From Clostridium gasigenes (lineage in GTDB: Bacteria > Bacillota > Clostridia > Clostridiales > Clostridiaceae), in assembly GCF_900104115.1 (NCBI RefSeq), contig NZ_FNJM01000001.1, forward strand, positions 966,257-1,030,256: a stretch of DNA of 64,000 bases. The letters run 5' to 3'. The stretch's first letter is position 1; every line of letters starts with the position of its first letter. This document shows, one piece after another, positions 1-8,084 of the stretch. Below the pieces are notes generated by a model. It was given only the letters and a program-made list of their open reading frames with translations. It made no database searches and was not told the origin of the DNA. Made by a program: the position numbers and the translations under genes.

Positions 1-1
1 A

Positions 2-358
2 GAAGGTTTATTTACAAAAGAATTTTACACTGATTGTTTTAATGCCTTAACTGATAAAGGTATACTTATAAATCAATGTGAGAGTCCTTACTATCCAAAT
101 AATGCAACAGAAATGAGAAGATCATTTTCTAAATTAGAGGAACTATTTGATGTATGTGAGGCTTACCAATACCATATGCCAACTTATCCATCTGGTCATT
201 GGATGTTCTGTTTTGCATCAAAAAATCTTCATCCACTAAAAGACTTTGATGCCACTAGATGGAATGCTTTAAATTTAACTACTAAATATTATAATACAGA
301 TTTACATATAGGTTGTTTTTCATTACCTACTTATGTAAAACAACTACTTAGAGATTAA
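2..358 (+). CDS. speE: spermidine synthase, C-terminal part
   Basis: The reading frame is open from the window edge to TAA at 356-358, so only about the last 118 residues are present. The family transfers an aminopropyl group from decarboxylated S-adenosylmethionine to putrescine in the cytoplasm. The visible part has the family's C-terminal features: INQCESPYYP, GHWMFCFASK, HPLKDF, and the ending TKYYNTDLHIGCFSLPTYV. An intrinsic terminator follows directly, so this is the last gene of its transcript. Its operon partners lie outside the window. Confidence is high for the family and lower for the exact polyamine substrate. Confidence 0.9.
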   Translation, partial: EGLFTKEFYTDCFNALTDKGILINQCESPYYPNNATEMRRSFSKLEELFDVCEAYQYHMPTYPSGHWMFCFASKNLHPLKDFDATRWNALNLTTKYYNTDLHIGCFSLPTYVKQLLRD

Positions 359-381
359 AACAAATATATATACCTATATTT

Positions 382-418
382 GCACCAGGGAATAATCACA
401 TATCCCGGTGCTTTTTTT
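382..418 (+). terminator. intrinsic terminator after speE
   Basis: GCACC-A-GGGA (382-391) pairs with TCCCGGTGC (403-411) with one bulged A, and is followed by a run of seven T. It separates the polyamine gene from the queuosine operon. Confidence 0.9.
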
Positions 419-506
419 ATTAATTACCCTGAAGTTAGGTAATCCCTCTAAAACTGATTTAGGTTATTACCAATAAATATATCTTTAATTTGTAATTGAA
501 TTCCAA

Positions 507-535
507 TTGACTTATTTAATAACATAAAGTAAACT
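507..535 (+). promoter_or_regulatory. sigma-A type promoter of the queuosine operon
   Basis: TTGACT at 507-512 and TAAACT at 530-535 are separated by 17 bp and lie just upstream of the preQ1 aptamer. Transcription would start near 542, so the riboswitch would sit at the 5' end of the RNA. This is assigned by consensus and position only. Confidence 0.55.
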
Positions 536-558
536 ATTTTTACAAAAAGAATATTGAA

Positions 559-596
559 GACAGTTCGTAACCATCCTGTCTATAAACAAAACTAGG
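559..596 (+). promoter_or_regulatory. preQ1-I riboswitch aptamer
   Basis: P1 is GACAG (559-563) with CTGTC (576-580). The loop contains TTCGTAACC and the A-rich tail is TATAAACAAAACTAGG (581-596), whose GG can pair with the loop CC to make the H-type pseudoknot of preQ1-I aptamers. The arrangement closely resembles the Thermoanaerobacter tengcongensis aptamer as I remember it. It heads an operon containing queD, queE, folE and queC, which agrees with feedback by preQ1. Confidence 0.88.
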
Positions 597-600
597 GCAC

Positions 601-626
601 AACTACGGATTTTAAGTAGTTTTTTT
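601..626 (+). terminator. first hairpin of the riboswitch expression platform
   Basis: AACTAC (601-606) pairs with GTAGTT (616-621), and six T occupy 621-626. It can form independently of the aptamer. It may be a weak terminator, or a spacer helix nested inside the alternative pairing described for the next hairpin. Confidence 0.5.
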
Positions 627-631
627 CTTCT

Positions 632-653
632 AGGGCTGTTTAAGCCCTTTTTT
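632..653 (+). terminator. riboswitch-controlled terminator
   Basis: AGGGCT (632-637) pairs with AGCCCT (643-648) around a 5-nt loop, and the T run covers 648-653. The 3' arm is also complementary to AGGGC at 594-598, the end of the aptamer. Without preQ1 the aptamer tail could therefore capture the terminator arm (antitermination); with preQ1 the tail is held in the pseudoknot and the terminator forms. The mechanism is inferred from complementarity. Confidence 0.65.
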
Positions 654-718
654 ATTTGCAAAAAAACACTTTATTACTATATAGTTTCTGCCCTTCATAA
701 ATGTATGGAGGCTTAATA

Positions 719-1729
719 ATGAAAAAAATAGGATTAACAACCACAGTCCCAGTAGAGGTTCTTATTGCAGCTGGATATGAACCAGTAGATCTAAATAATG
801 TTTTTATAACCTCTTCAGATTATTCAAAATATATAGATATAGCTGAAAGAGATGGTTTCCCTAAGAGCCTATGTGCTTGGATAAAAGGCATCTACGGAGC
901 ATGTTTAGAAAATAATATTAAAGAAATAGTTGGAGTTATTGAGGGCGACTGTTCTAATACAAAAGCTCTTATTGAAGTTCTTAATTTAAAAGGAATTACT
1001 GTTTATCCATTTTCATTTCCACAAAGTCATAAAAAGGAAGACGTAGAAGTTGAAATAAGAAAATTTATGGATATATTCAGTGTTAGCCTAGAGAATGTTG
1101 AAGTTGTTAGAAAAAGACTAAATGACATTAGAAAACTAGCTAAAGAACTTGATGAGCTTACATATGTATATAACAAGGCTACTGGCTTTGAAAATCATCT
1201 ATTTCAGGTAAGCTTAAGTGACTTTAATTGCGACATAAATTCTTTTGAAGCTAGCCTAAAACTAGCTATTGAGACAATTAAAAAAAGAGAACCCCTAAAT
1301 AAAAAGCTAAGATTAGGCTATATAGGTGTTCCTCCTATGACTTCTGATATATACGAATTTGTTGAAAACCTAAATTCTCATTTTGTATATAATGAGGTCC
1401 AAAGAGAATTTGCTTTTCCAAGAGCAGATAAAGCTTTAGATATATTTGAGCAGTATTATGATTACACTTATCCTTATAATACTGAATTTAGAATTAAAGA
1501 ATTGAAAAAGCAAATTAAAGACAGGAAATTAGATGGTATAATTCACTATACTCAAGCTTTTTGCTACAGAGCAATTGAAGATATAGTATTAAAGCAGTCG
1601 TTAGATATTCCAATATTAAATATTGAAGGCGATAAACTAAATACATTAGATGCACGAACTAAACTTAGATTAGAAGCTTTTCTTGATATGCTATTAGATT
1701 TAAAGGAGAGTCAAAAATGCGAGTATTAG
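719..1729 (+). CDS. 2-hydroxyacyl-CoA dehydratase/benzoyl-CoA reductase D-component-like protein
   Basis: This 336-aa protein resembles the HgdB/HgdC-system dehydratase subunits, which bind a [4Fe-4S] cluster and take one low-potential electron from an ATP-driven activator. Cysteines at about 52 (KSLCAW), 78 (EGDCSN) and 282 (QAFCYR) match the family's cluster ligands. The chosen ATG at 719 follows GGAGG at 707-711; an ATG at 701 has no ribosome binding site. It is the first gene behind the preQ1 riboswitch and overlaps the activator gene by 13 bp. No second dehydratase subunit or CoA-transferase gene is nearby, so a CoA-ester substrate is unlikely from context. A reductive step in queuosine synthesis or a related deazapurine function is possible. 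The family is clear but the function is unknown. Confidence 0.78.
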   Translation: MKKIGLTTTVPVEVLIAAGYEPVDLNNVFITSSDYSKYIDIAERDGFPKSLCAWIKGIYGACLENNIKEIVGVIEGDCSNTKALIEVLNLKGITVYPFSFPQSHKKEDVEVEIRKFMDIFSVSLENVEVVRKRLNDIRKLAKELDELTYVYNKATGFENHLFQVSLSDFNCDINSFEASLKLAIETIKKREPLNKKLRLGYIGVPPMTSDIYEFVENLNSHFVYNEVQREFAFPRADKALDIFEQYYDYTYPYNTEFRIKELKKQIKDRKLDGIIHYTQAFCYRAIEDIVLKQSLDIPILNIEGDKLNTLDARTKLRLEAFLDMLLDLKESQKCEY

Positions 1730-2526
1730 GTATAGACCTTGGAAGCCGAGAAGTTAAAATTGTTTTAATGGAAGATAATAATATAATACAAAAGGAAAAA
1801 ATAAGTACCATGAGTTTTTACAGAGATTACTGTAGCTTTGATGGTAAAATAATAGTAGATTTAGAAAAGCTTAATATAGGTCAAATTGATAAAGCAATAT
1901 CTACAGGTTATGGAAAAAACAATACTGATTTAAAGCTTTTCAAACCTATAAATGAGCTAAAAGCCCATGTTTATGGAGCTATTTATCAAACTTCATTAAA
2001 AGATTTTATACTTTTAGATGTAGGTGGCCAAGATGTTAAGGTTATTAAAGTGGAAAAAGGACTTACTACTGATTTAGAGCTTAATGAAAAATGTGCTGCC
2101 TCTTGTGGAAGATATTTAGAAAATATGGCAAATGTGCTTGAAATATCTCTTGATGATATGAGTAAGTACTCTGAAAATCCTGTAACACTAAATTCAACTT
2201 GTGCAGTATTTTCTGAATCAGAATTAATTGGAAAAATAGCTGAGGGTGCTAGTATAGAAAGTCTTTGTGCTGGTGTTAACTACTCTCTTTATAGAAGGCT
2301 ACACCCTCTTTTAAATAAATTTAAAGGCAAAAAATTAATTATAACTGGTGGTGTTGCTAATAATTCTGCAATAAAAAAATATCTTAAAAATGATTATGAA
2401 GAACTAGTATCAGTTGAAGAGCCTCAGTTTAATGGAGCAATCGGTTGTTGCTATTATGGCTTCAACTCTTCTTCACCTACTAACAATATAAGCCACTTTC
2501 AAAAAAATGATAGCTCAATTTGCTAG
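1717..2526 (+). CDS. BadF/BadG/HgdC-type activator ATPase
   Basis: This 269-aa protein belongs to the ASKHA-fold ATPases that activate 2-hydroxyacyl-CoA dehydratases and benzoyl-CoA reductases: a homodimer with one shared [4Fe-4S] cluster couples ATP hydrolysis to electron transfer. Phosphate-binding motifs are visible at GIDLGSREVK (5-14) and LDVGGQDVK (100-108). The cluster cysteines are probably Cys126 (NEKCAASCGR) and Cys162 (STCAVFSESE). AAGGAGAG lies just before the ATG. The gene is coupled by overlap to the dehydratase-like gene, its likely electron acceptor. No separate ferredoxin gene is present in the operon. Confidence 0.85.
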   Translation: MRVLGIDLGSREVKIVLMEDNNIIQKEKISTMSFYRDYCSFDGKIIVDLEKLNIGQIDKAISTGYGKNNTDLKLFKPINELKAHVYGAIYQTSLKDFILLDVGGQDVKVIKVEKGLTTDLELNEKCAASCGRYLENMANVLEISLDDMSKYSENPVTLNSTCAVFSESELIGKIAEGASIESLCAGVNYSLYRRLHPLLNKFKGKKLIITGGVANNSAIKKYLKNDYEELVSVEEPQFNGAIGCCYYGFNSSSPTNNISHFQKNDSSIC

Positions 2527-2577
2527 TCTATTTCTTTGTGGCTCTTACTATTTTAAACTAAATTTGGAGGAATAATA

Positions 2578-3009
2578 ATGTATATTTTAAAAGCAGAACA
2601 TAGCTTTGATAGCGCACATTTCCTGTCTAACTATGAAGGTAAATGTGGAAATATTCATGGGCACAGATGGAAGGTTGAAATTGAAGTACAATCAGAAACC
2701 TTAGTAAAAGGTGGACAACTTGATGGTATGGTAATAGACTTTGGAGATTTGAAAAAAGATGTTAAGTCTATGGCCGATTATTATGATCATGCATTAATTA
2801 TAGAAAAAGACACTATGAGAGAAGAAACTTTAAGTTGTATAACTAAAGATGGTTTTAAAACAATAAAAGTTAATTTTAGGCCTACAGCTGAAAATTTTGC
2901 AGCATTTTTCTTTAACACAATGAAAGATAAAGGCTATAACATAAAAAGAGCTACAGTTTATGAAACCCCTACTAATAGCGCTGTATATGAAGAAAGTGAG
3001 GCTAATTAA
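2578..3009 (+). CDS. queD: 6-carboxy-5,6,7,8-tetrahydropterin synthase
   Basis: QueD converts 7,8-dihydroneopterin triphosphate to 6-carboxytetrahydropterin, the second step toward preQ0. The 143-aa length is close to the usual size. Zinc-binding histidines are seen at AHF (His14) and in CGNIHGH (His27, His29), which also contains the catalytic Cys23. YDHALII and PTAENFA are further family motifs. A GGAGG site lies 8 bp before the ATG. It sits between the activator gene and queE in the riboswitch-controlled operon, with a 51-bp upstream gap. Confidence 0.95.
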   Translation: MYILKAEHSFDSAHFLSNYEGKCGNIHGHRWKVEIEVQSETLVKGGQLDGMVIDFGDLKKDVKSMADYYDHALIIEKDTMREETLSCITKDGFKTIKVNFRPTAENFAAFFFNTMKDKGYNIKRATVYETPTNSAVYEESEAN

Positions 3010-3010
3010 A

Positions 3011-3676
3011 ATGAATTTTAAGGTAGTTGAAAAATTTGTTAGTATTAATGGAGAAGGTCGCCTTTGTGGGCAATTAGCCATATTTATAAGATTTGCAGGT
3101 TGTAATTTAAACTGTAGCTATTGCGACACCACTTGGGCAAACGAAAAAAATGTTTCTTATGATTTAATGTCCTCTATGGATATATATGAATATATAAAAT
3201 CCACAAAGGTTAAGAATATAACCTTAACTGGTGGAGAGCCTCTTCTTCAAAATGGAATACTAGAGTTATTAGAGGTTTTATCTAAAGATACTGAACTTAG
3301 TGTTGAAATAGAAACTAATGGAAGTGTACTTATAAATAAGTTCTGCAATATAAAAAATCCCCCAAGCTTTACTATGGATTATAAGCTTCCTTCAAGTAAT
3401 ATGGAGGATAAAATGGACCTAGCTAACTTTGAGTATTTAACTAAAAATGATACGGTTAAATTTGTATGTGGTAGCTTAGACGATTTAAGTAAATCCAAAT
3501 ATATAATAGATAAATATAACCTAATAGATAAAGCTAGCGTATATATTAGCCCTGTATTTGGTAAAATTAATATAAGTGATATGGTAGACTTTATGAAAGA
3601 TAACAATATGAATAACGTAAATTTACAAATACAAATTCATAAAATCATATGGGATAAAAACAAGAGAGGTGTATAA
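3011..3676 (+). CDS. queE: 7-carboxy-7-deazaguanine synthase, radical SAM
   Basis: QueE rearranges 6-carboxytetrahydropterin to 7-carboxy-7-deazaguanine using S-adenosylmethionine and a [4Fe-4S] cluster. The 221-aa protein carries the radical SAM motif with Cys31, Cys35 and Cys38 (GCNLNCSYCDT), preceded by INGEGRL and followed by TLTGGEPLL. I chose the ATG one base after the queD stop because it gives the normal N-terminus (MNFKVVEKFVSINGEG). An upstream ATG at 2960, inside queD, would add 17 residues of no family likeness. It is translationally close-packed with queD and folE. Confidence 0.94.
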   Translation: MNFKVVEKFVSINGEGRLCGQLAIFIRFAGCNLNCSYCDTTWANEKNVSYDLMSSMDIYEYIKSTKVKNITLTGGEPLLQNGILELLEVLSKDTELSVEIETNGSVLINKFCNIKNPPSFTMDYKLPSSNMEDKMDLANFEYLTKNDTVKFVCGSLDDLSKSKYIIDKYNLIDKASVYISPVFGKINISDMVDFMKDNNMNNVNLQIQIHKIIWDKNKRGV

Positions 3677-3679
3677 CAA

Positions 3680-4270
3680 ATGGCAATTGATACAAAAGCA
3701 ATAGAAGAACATATAAGAGGTATTTTAATAGCCTTAGGTGATAATCCAGATAGAGAAGGTCTTCAGGATACTCCTAAGCGTGTAGCTAAAATGTATGAGG
3801 ACGTATTTAAGGGTATGAACTATTCTAATGATGAAATTGTAACTATGTTTAATACAACTTTTGAAGATGATTTATCTGTAAAAGGCAATCCTAATGATAT
3901 AGTTTTTATGAAGGATATAGAAATCTTTAGCCACTGCGAACATCATCTAGCACTTATGTATAATATGAAGGTTTCAGTAGCCTATATCCCTAATGGAAAA
4001 GTTATTGGTCTTAGTAAAATAGCTAGAATAGCTGATATGGTAGGTAGAAAACTACAACTTCAAGAAAGAATAGGAACTGACATAGCATACATTATGCAAA
4101 AAGTAACTTGTTCAGAAGATGTAGCTGTTATTATAGAAGGCGAACATGGTTGCATGAGTACTAGAGGAATACAAAAGCCAGGTACTAAAACAGTATCAAC
4201 AACTTTAAGAGGAAGATTTAATACTGATCAAATTTTGAATAATAACTTAATGATGCTTTATAGAAAATAA
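3680..4270 (+). CDS. folE: GTP cyclohydrolase I (type IA)
   Basis: FolE opens GTP to 7,8-dihydroneopterin triphosphate, the shared entry to folate and 7-deazaguanine synthesis. The 196-aa protein has the zinc/active-site motif FSHCEHH (residues 84-89), then [12 protein letters not shown], the QERIGTDIA segment, and [11 protein letters not shown] with the second zinc cysteine. Three bases separate it from queE. Its place under the preQ1 riboswitch suggests that this copy serves queuosine; a second folate copy could exist elsewhere. Confidence 0.95.
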   Translation: MAIDTKAIEEHIRGILIALGDNPDREGLQDTPKRVAKMYEDVFKGMNYSNDEIVTMFNTTFEDDLSVKGNPNDIVFMKDIEIFSHCEHHLALMYNMKVSVAYIPNGKVIGLSKIARIADMVGRKLQLQERIGTDIAYIMQKVTCSEDVAVIIEGEHGCMSTRGIQKPGTKTVSTTLRGRFNTDQILNNNLMMLYRK

Positions 4271-4300
4271 TTTAAAATTATAATAAGGATGGTATAGATT

Positions 4301-4960
4301 ATGAATAAAGAAAAAGCAGTAGTAGTATTTAGTGGTGGTCAAGACAGCACAACCTGTTTATTTTGGGCAAAAGAGAGGTTTAAAGAAGTTATCGCAGTGT
4401 CCTTTGATTATAATCAAAAACATAAGCTAGAATTAGAGTGTGCAAAAGCCATATGTAAAAAACATAATGTCGAGCATCATATTTTAGATTTAGCTTTATT
4501 AAATCAGCTAGCACCTAATTCATTAACTAGACAAGATATAGAGGTTGATAAGGATGCTCCTAAAGAAGGAACACCAAATTCATTTGTAGATGGAAGAAAC
4601 CTCTTGTTTTTAACCTTTGTTGCAATATTTGCAAAGCAAAGAGAAATAAATACTATAATAACAGGTGTTTCTCAAAGTGATTTTAGTGGATATCCAGACT
4701 GTAGAGACGTATTCATAAAATCATTAAATGTTACATTAACCTTAGCTATGGGTTATGAGTTTGATATTCTTACTCCATTAATGTGGATCAACAAAGCAGA
4801 AACTTGGAAAATGGCAAATGATTTAGGAGTGCTTGATATTGTTAAAAAAGAAACTTTGACTTGTTACAACGGAATAATAAGTAACGGTTGTGGTGAATGC
4901 CCCGCTTGCCAATTAAGAAAAAATGGATATCTAGAATTTAAAAAAGAATATTTAAAGTAA
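4301..4960 (+). CDS. queC: 7-cyano-7-deazaguanine (preQ0) synthase
   Basis: QueC converts 7-carboxy-7-deazaguanine to the nitrile preQ0, using ATP and ammonia. The 219-aa protein starts with the PP-loop motif [12 protein letters not shown] and contains FVDGRN and [15 protein letters not shown]. It ends with a zinc site whose cysteines appear in [23 protein letters not shown]. It is the last gene of the operon. QueF (preQ0 reductase) and an epoxyqueuosine reductase are not encoded in the operon. A possible weak hairpin at 4980-5009 follows. Confidence 0.95.
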   Translation: MNKEKAVVVFSGGQDSTTCLFWAKERFKEVIAVSFDYNQKHKLELECAKAICKKHNVEHHILDLALLNQLAPNSLTRQDIEVDKDAPKEGTPNSFVDGRNLLFLTFVAIFAKQREINTIITGVSQSDFSGYPDCRDVFIKSLNVTLTLAMGYEFDILTPLMWINKAETWKMANDLGVLDIVKKETLTCYNGIISNGCGECPACQLRKNGYLEFKKEYLK

Positions 4961-5021
4961 ATATTTCCCAGTAAATAATAATCAAATGCATATTATAGAT
5001 ATTTGATTTAAGCCCAAATAG

Positions 5022-5063
5022 TGTTGATTTATACTTAAAACTGGTTCTTCGTCAAATTTGTTG
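5022..5063 (+). repeat. left inverted repeat of the ISL3-type element
   Basis: The 42-bp left end matches the reverse complement of 6663-6704 with one difference (C versus A at 5033). Confidence 0.85.
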
Positions 5064-5074
5064 GTTTTAGTATA

Positions 5075-6637
5075 ATTGTTTATAATCCTATAGTTGAATT
5101 AAACTTACTATAAGAAGAAATAAATCATACAGCTGAAACAATAGATATTACTGTTAAGTCTAAAGAGAAGGGAGCTTTCTGCTCCAAATGTGGGGCATAC
5201 TCTAATAATACTCATAGTAAATATATAAGAAAGGTTTTAGATATGCCTATAATTAATAAAAAGACAATTCTTTTTATCATTTCAAGGAGATTCTATTGTA
5301 AAAATCTTGAATGTGTACAAGTGGCATTCTCAGAACAATTTCATGATATTGCAGGAAAATATAATAGAAAAACTGGTAGACTAACAAATTACTTAGTTAA
5401 ATTTGTACTATCTCAAAGTGCTAATAGTTTAACTAGTTTATTTAAGGAGCTAATACCTATAAGCAGTAGCACTTTTCTTAGAATAGCTCATAATCATGAA
5501 ATTGAACCTAATTATACTTCTACTACAATTGGATTAGATGATTTTTCATTTAAAAGAGGTATTACTTTCGGAACTCTAGTTTGTGATTTAGCCACTAATA
5601 AACCAATTGATTTAATTGAAATTAGGGAGCTTGATCCTGTATCTAATCCTCTTAAGAATTATACTAATGCAAGTTTAGTAAGTCGGGACAGATCCACTAC
5701 ATATGCTAGTGCTATTAATAATTCATTACCAGATGCTATACATGTAGCTGATAGCTTTCATATAATTCATAATTTGATGGAGGCATCTTCTGATTTCTTA
5801 AAAACATACATAGGTAAAGGTGTTAAATTTGATATAGTTAATACAAATAAAATTCAATTTAATGATGAGATAGTTGTATCAAACAGTAAATTAAATAAAG
5901 CACATATTATAGATAAAGTTAAGGAACTTCATAAGAATGAAATGGCTATAAGACAAATTTGTAGAGAAGTTGATCTCTCAAGGAATACTGTCAGAAAATA
6001 TATTAACTTAGATGACCTTGAAGATACATACTCTATAGCACATGTAAAGAAATATATTTATATCATAATGAGATAATTAATCTTTTAAAACTTGGTAAAA
6101 CTTGGTAAAACTTACTCCCAAATAGCCACTGAATTTAAAGAAAAGGGTTTATCTTATTCATATTCATCAATTGCTAAGTATTGTAATTACATAAAGAAAA
6201 ATAATGACGGAGAAATAAAGGATATAAAAGCTAAAAGGTTAATTTCAAGATATACGTTCTTAAAATACTTTTGGGATTCTAAGAAAATTACTACTTTAAA
6301 GGAAAAAGAGTTACTAGATGAATCATTAGTAAAATATCCTCATTTAAATGAAATAAAAGTAACTATTTCAGGATTTAGGGAAATATTTAAAAATAGGAGC
6401 GTAATTTTACTTAATGAATGGTTAGATTATTATGAAAATTCTAGTATTAAGCAGATTAAAAGCTTTGTAAATGGAGTAAGAAAAGATTATCAAAGTGTTA
6501 ACAATTGTGTGATTTATAGCTATAATAATGGTGTTCTTGAAGGCAACGTAAATAGATTAAAAATGATTAAAAGAACAATGTATGGACGAGCTAGTTTTCA
6601 TCTTTTAAGGCAAAAAGTATTATTTAATATTAATTAA
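5075..6637 (+). pseudogene. ISL3-family transposase, broken
   Basis: Reading one frame gives the ISL3 zinc-finger region (FCSKCG about 5177-5194, then CKNLEC), the catalytic region GLDDFSFKRG, SRDRSTTYAS and DSFHIIHN, and the C-terminal E in NNGVLEGNVNRLK. Three lesions are visible. An in-frame TAA at 5111-5113 replaces the expected Gln codon near the N-terminus. A frameshift lies in TATATTTATATCATAATG near 6055-6070. A 10-bp tandem duplication (AAAACTTGGT twice, around 6087-6106) restores the frame past a stop. No good ATG precedes the zinc finger. The lesions make a functional full-length product unlikely. Confidence 0.88.
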
Positions 6638-6662
6638 GTAATGAACTTAATTGTATATAATT

Positions 6663-6704
6663 CAACAAATTTGACGAAGAACCAGTTTTAATTATAAATC
6701 AACA
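6663..6704 (-). repeat. right inverted repeat of the ISL3-type element
   Basis: This is the partner of the left end at 5022-5063. It carries the same GGTTCTTCGTCAAATTTGTT core on the minus strand. Confidence 0.85.
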
Positions 6705-6730
6705 TCAATATTAATGCAACAGTAAAAGTA

Positions 6731-6760
6731 ATCAGGTTGATTTTTAGAAATCAATCTGAT
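6731..6760 (-). terminator. hairpin downstream of the ABC-2 permease gene
   Basis: ATCAGGTTGATTT pairs with AAATCAATCTGAT around TTAG with one G-T mismatch position. On the minus strand it follows the permease stop (6864) and is followed by TTACTTTTACTG, a weak T tract. Probable terminator of the RiPP cluster transcript. Confidence 0.45.
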
Positions 6761-6863
6761 ATATCCCCTTACTTTGATGATTTGATTTCTTTAATTTTTA
6801 TTACTATTCATTAGACAAGTCAATTTTATTTTCTAAAGTTTATTCTTACTCTCAATTATTAAA

Positions 6864-8024
6864 TTAGCTTGCATCTTTTTTAGAAATAATATGTTTTATT
6901 AAAATTCCAAATATAATTGCCACAAATATATTGGCTAATATAATTATATATGGATATAATATTGGACTACCGAAAATATTAAAGCTCTTATAAACTTTAA
7001 ACACATCATAAGTTCCTATAAGTTTTATTATTGATAAATCTACAAATGAATTTACTACATTATTTTTATATAGACCTAATATCATTAATATAAATGGTAA
7101 AATATAAATACAAAATGATGTAAAAAAAGTTGCAAGAGAAGACTTATATAAAGATGATATAAAAGTTACCATAAAACTTAGTGTTATAGCTCCAATCACC
7201 TGAAAAAGCATGTTTATTCCAAGATACTGAATCATTGTTAACATATAGGGTGAATACATAAAATCAATTTGATTTCTTATTGAGGTATTCCACCCTATAG
7301 TAGTTGTCGGTATCATTATTGCTATAAATTGTATGAAATTATAAAATATAATTGTAGAAATAGAAAATATTATAGTCGCAATTAATTTAGCTTTCACTAT
7401 TTTAAATCTACCATATTTACTACTAAAAATTAAACTATCCATTCCTGATGAATACTCATTTGAAAAAATAGAAGAGGTTAAAAGTAAAATTATGATACCT
7501 ATAAATAGATTTGATGTTTTTGACGTTTGACTAAAAAAATCATTCCAGCCTTTTGCAAAGTAAAACTTTGGTTCAGGTACTGAAGTTATCATTTTATAAT
7601 TCTTATAGATATTTTTATACTCATATGTCTCTTCCTTACCTTTACTTTCAGAACTTTCGAATTTTGACTTTAAATTTGAAAGAGAATCCGCATTAAATTT
7701 AATATTTTCTTTATAAATATTAATGTTATTTACTGAATTATAATAATCAAAATAAAATTGTTCCTCTTTATTTTCTATTTGAAACTGGGCTCTATTTTTT
7801 ATCAATGATAGTTTATCTGGATTTTTCAAGAAATATTCCCCATCAATTTCACCTTCATATTTTTTTTCTAATTGATATAACTCATCAATAGATGTAACAC
7901 CTTTAATATAGCTTAATTCAGTAAAGCAGTTGCTCAATGCTGGTATAATTGCAATCACAATTATTATACATAATGCAGTTCTATTTAAAAATAATTTTTT
8001 AATCTCATATTTTAATATTCCCAT
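6864..8024 (-). CDS. ABC-2 type transporter permease
   Basis: This 386-aa membrane protein has an N-terminal hydrophobic segment after MGILKYEIKKLFLNRTA, a long hydrophilic loop (about residues 35-165) and then about five hydrophobic segments, the layout of ABC-2 permeases with a large external domain. It is the partner of the ATPase gene 60 bp upstream. The pair lies at the downstream end of the RiPP cluster and may serve peptide export or self-protection; this role is inferred from position. The start ATG is preceded by GAGGAAGTGAG on the minus strand. Confidence 0.78.
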   Translation of the reverse strand: MGILKYEIKKLFLNRTALCIIIVIAIIPALSNCFTELSYIKGVTSIDELYQLEKKYEGEIDGEYFLKNPDKLSLIKNRAQFQIENKEEQFYFDYYNSVNNINIYKENIKFNADSLSNLKSKFESSESKGKEETYEYKNIYKNYKMITSVPEPKFYFAKGWNDFFSQTSKTSNLFIGIIILLLTSSIFSNEYSSGMDSLIFSSKYGRFKIVKAKLIATIIFSISTIIFYNFIQFIAIMIPTTTIGWNTSIRNQIDFMYSPYMLTMIQYLGINMLFQVIGAITLSFMVTFISSLYKSSLATFFTSFCIYILPFILMILGLYKNNVVNSFVDLSIIKLIGTYDVFKVYKSFNIFGSPILYPYIIILANIFVAIIFGILIKHIISKKDAS

Positions 8025-8084
8025 AGTTACTCACTTCCTCAAATAATCAAATTTATTATTCGTATATTTAAAATTTAGATATAT

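Larger units (their letters stand above)
5022..6704 (+). mobile_element. ISL3-family insertion sequence, degenerate
   Basis: The element is bounded by near-perfect 42-bp inverted repeats (5022-5063 and 6663-6704) containing GGTTCTTCGTCAAATTTGTT, similar to ISL3-family ends. If the canonical ends were only the GG-starting part (5043-6683), the flanks continue as an inverted repeat and show no direct target duplication. The single transposase gene is interrupted, so the copy is probably immobile by itself. A short end-like sequence of a different IS (TGCAACAGTAAAA, 6714-6726) lies just outside the right end. Confidence 0.85.

Noticed and set aside
701..718. ATG at 701 as start of the dehydratase-like gene
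   Set aside because: GGAGG at 707-711 lies inside this stretch and serves the ATG at 719; nothing suitable precedes 701.
2960..3010. ATG at 2960 as start of queE
   Set aside because: It lies inside queD and adds residues that do not fit the QueE family; the ATG at 3011 gives the normal start.
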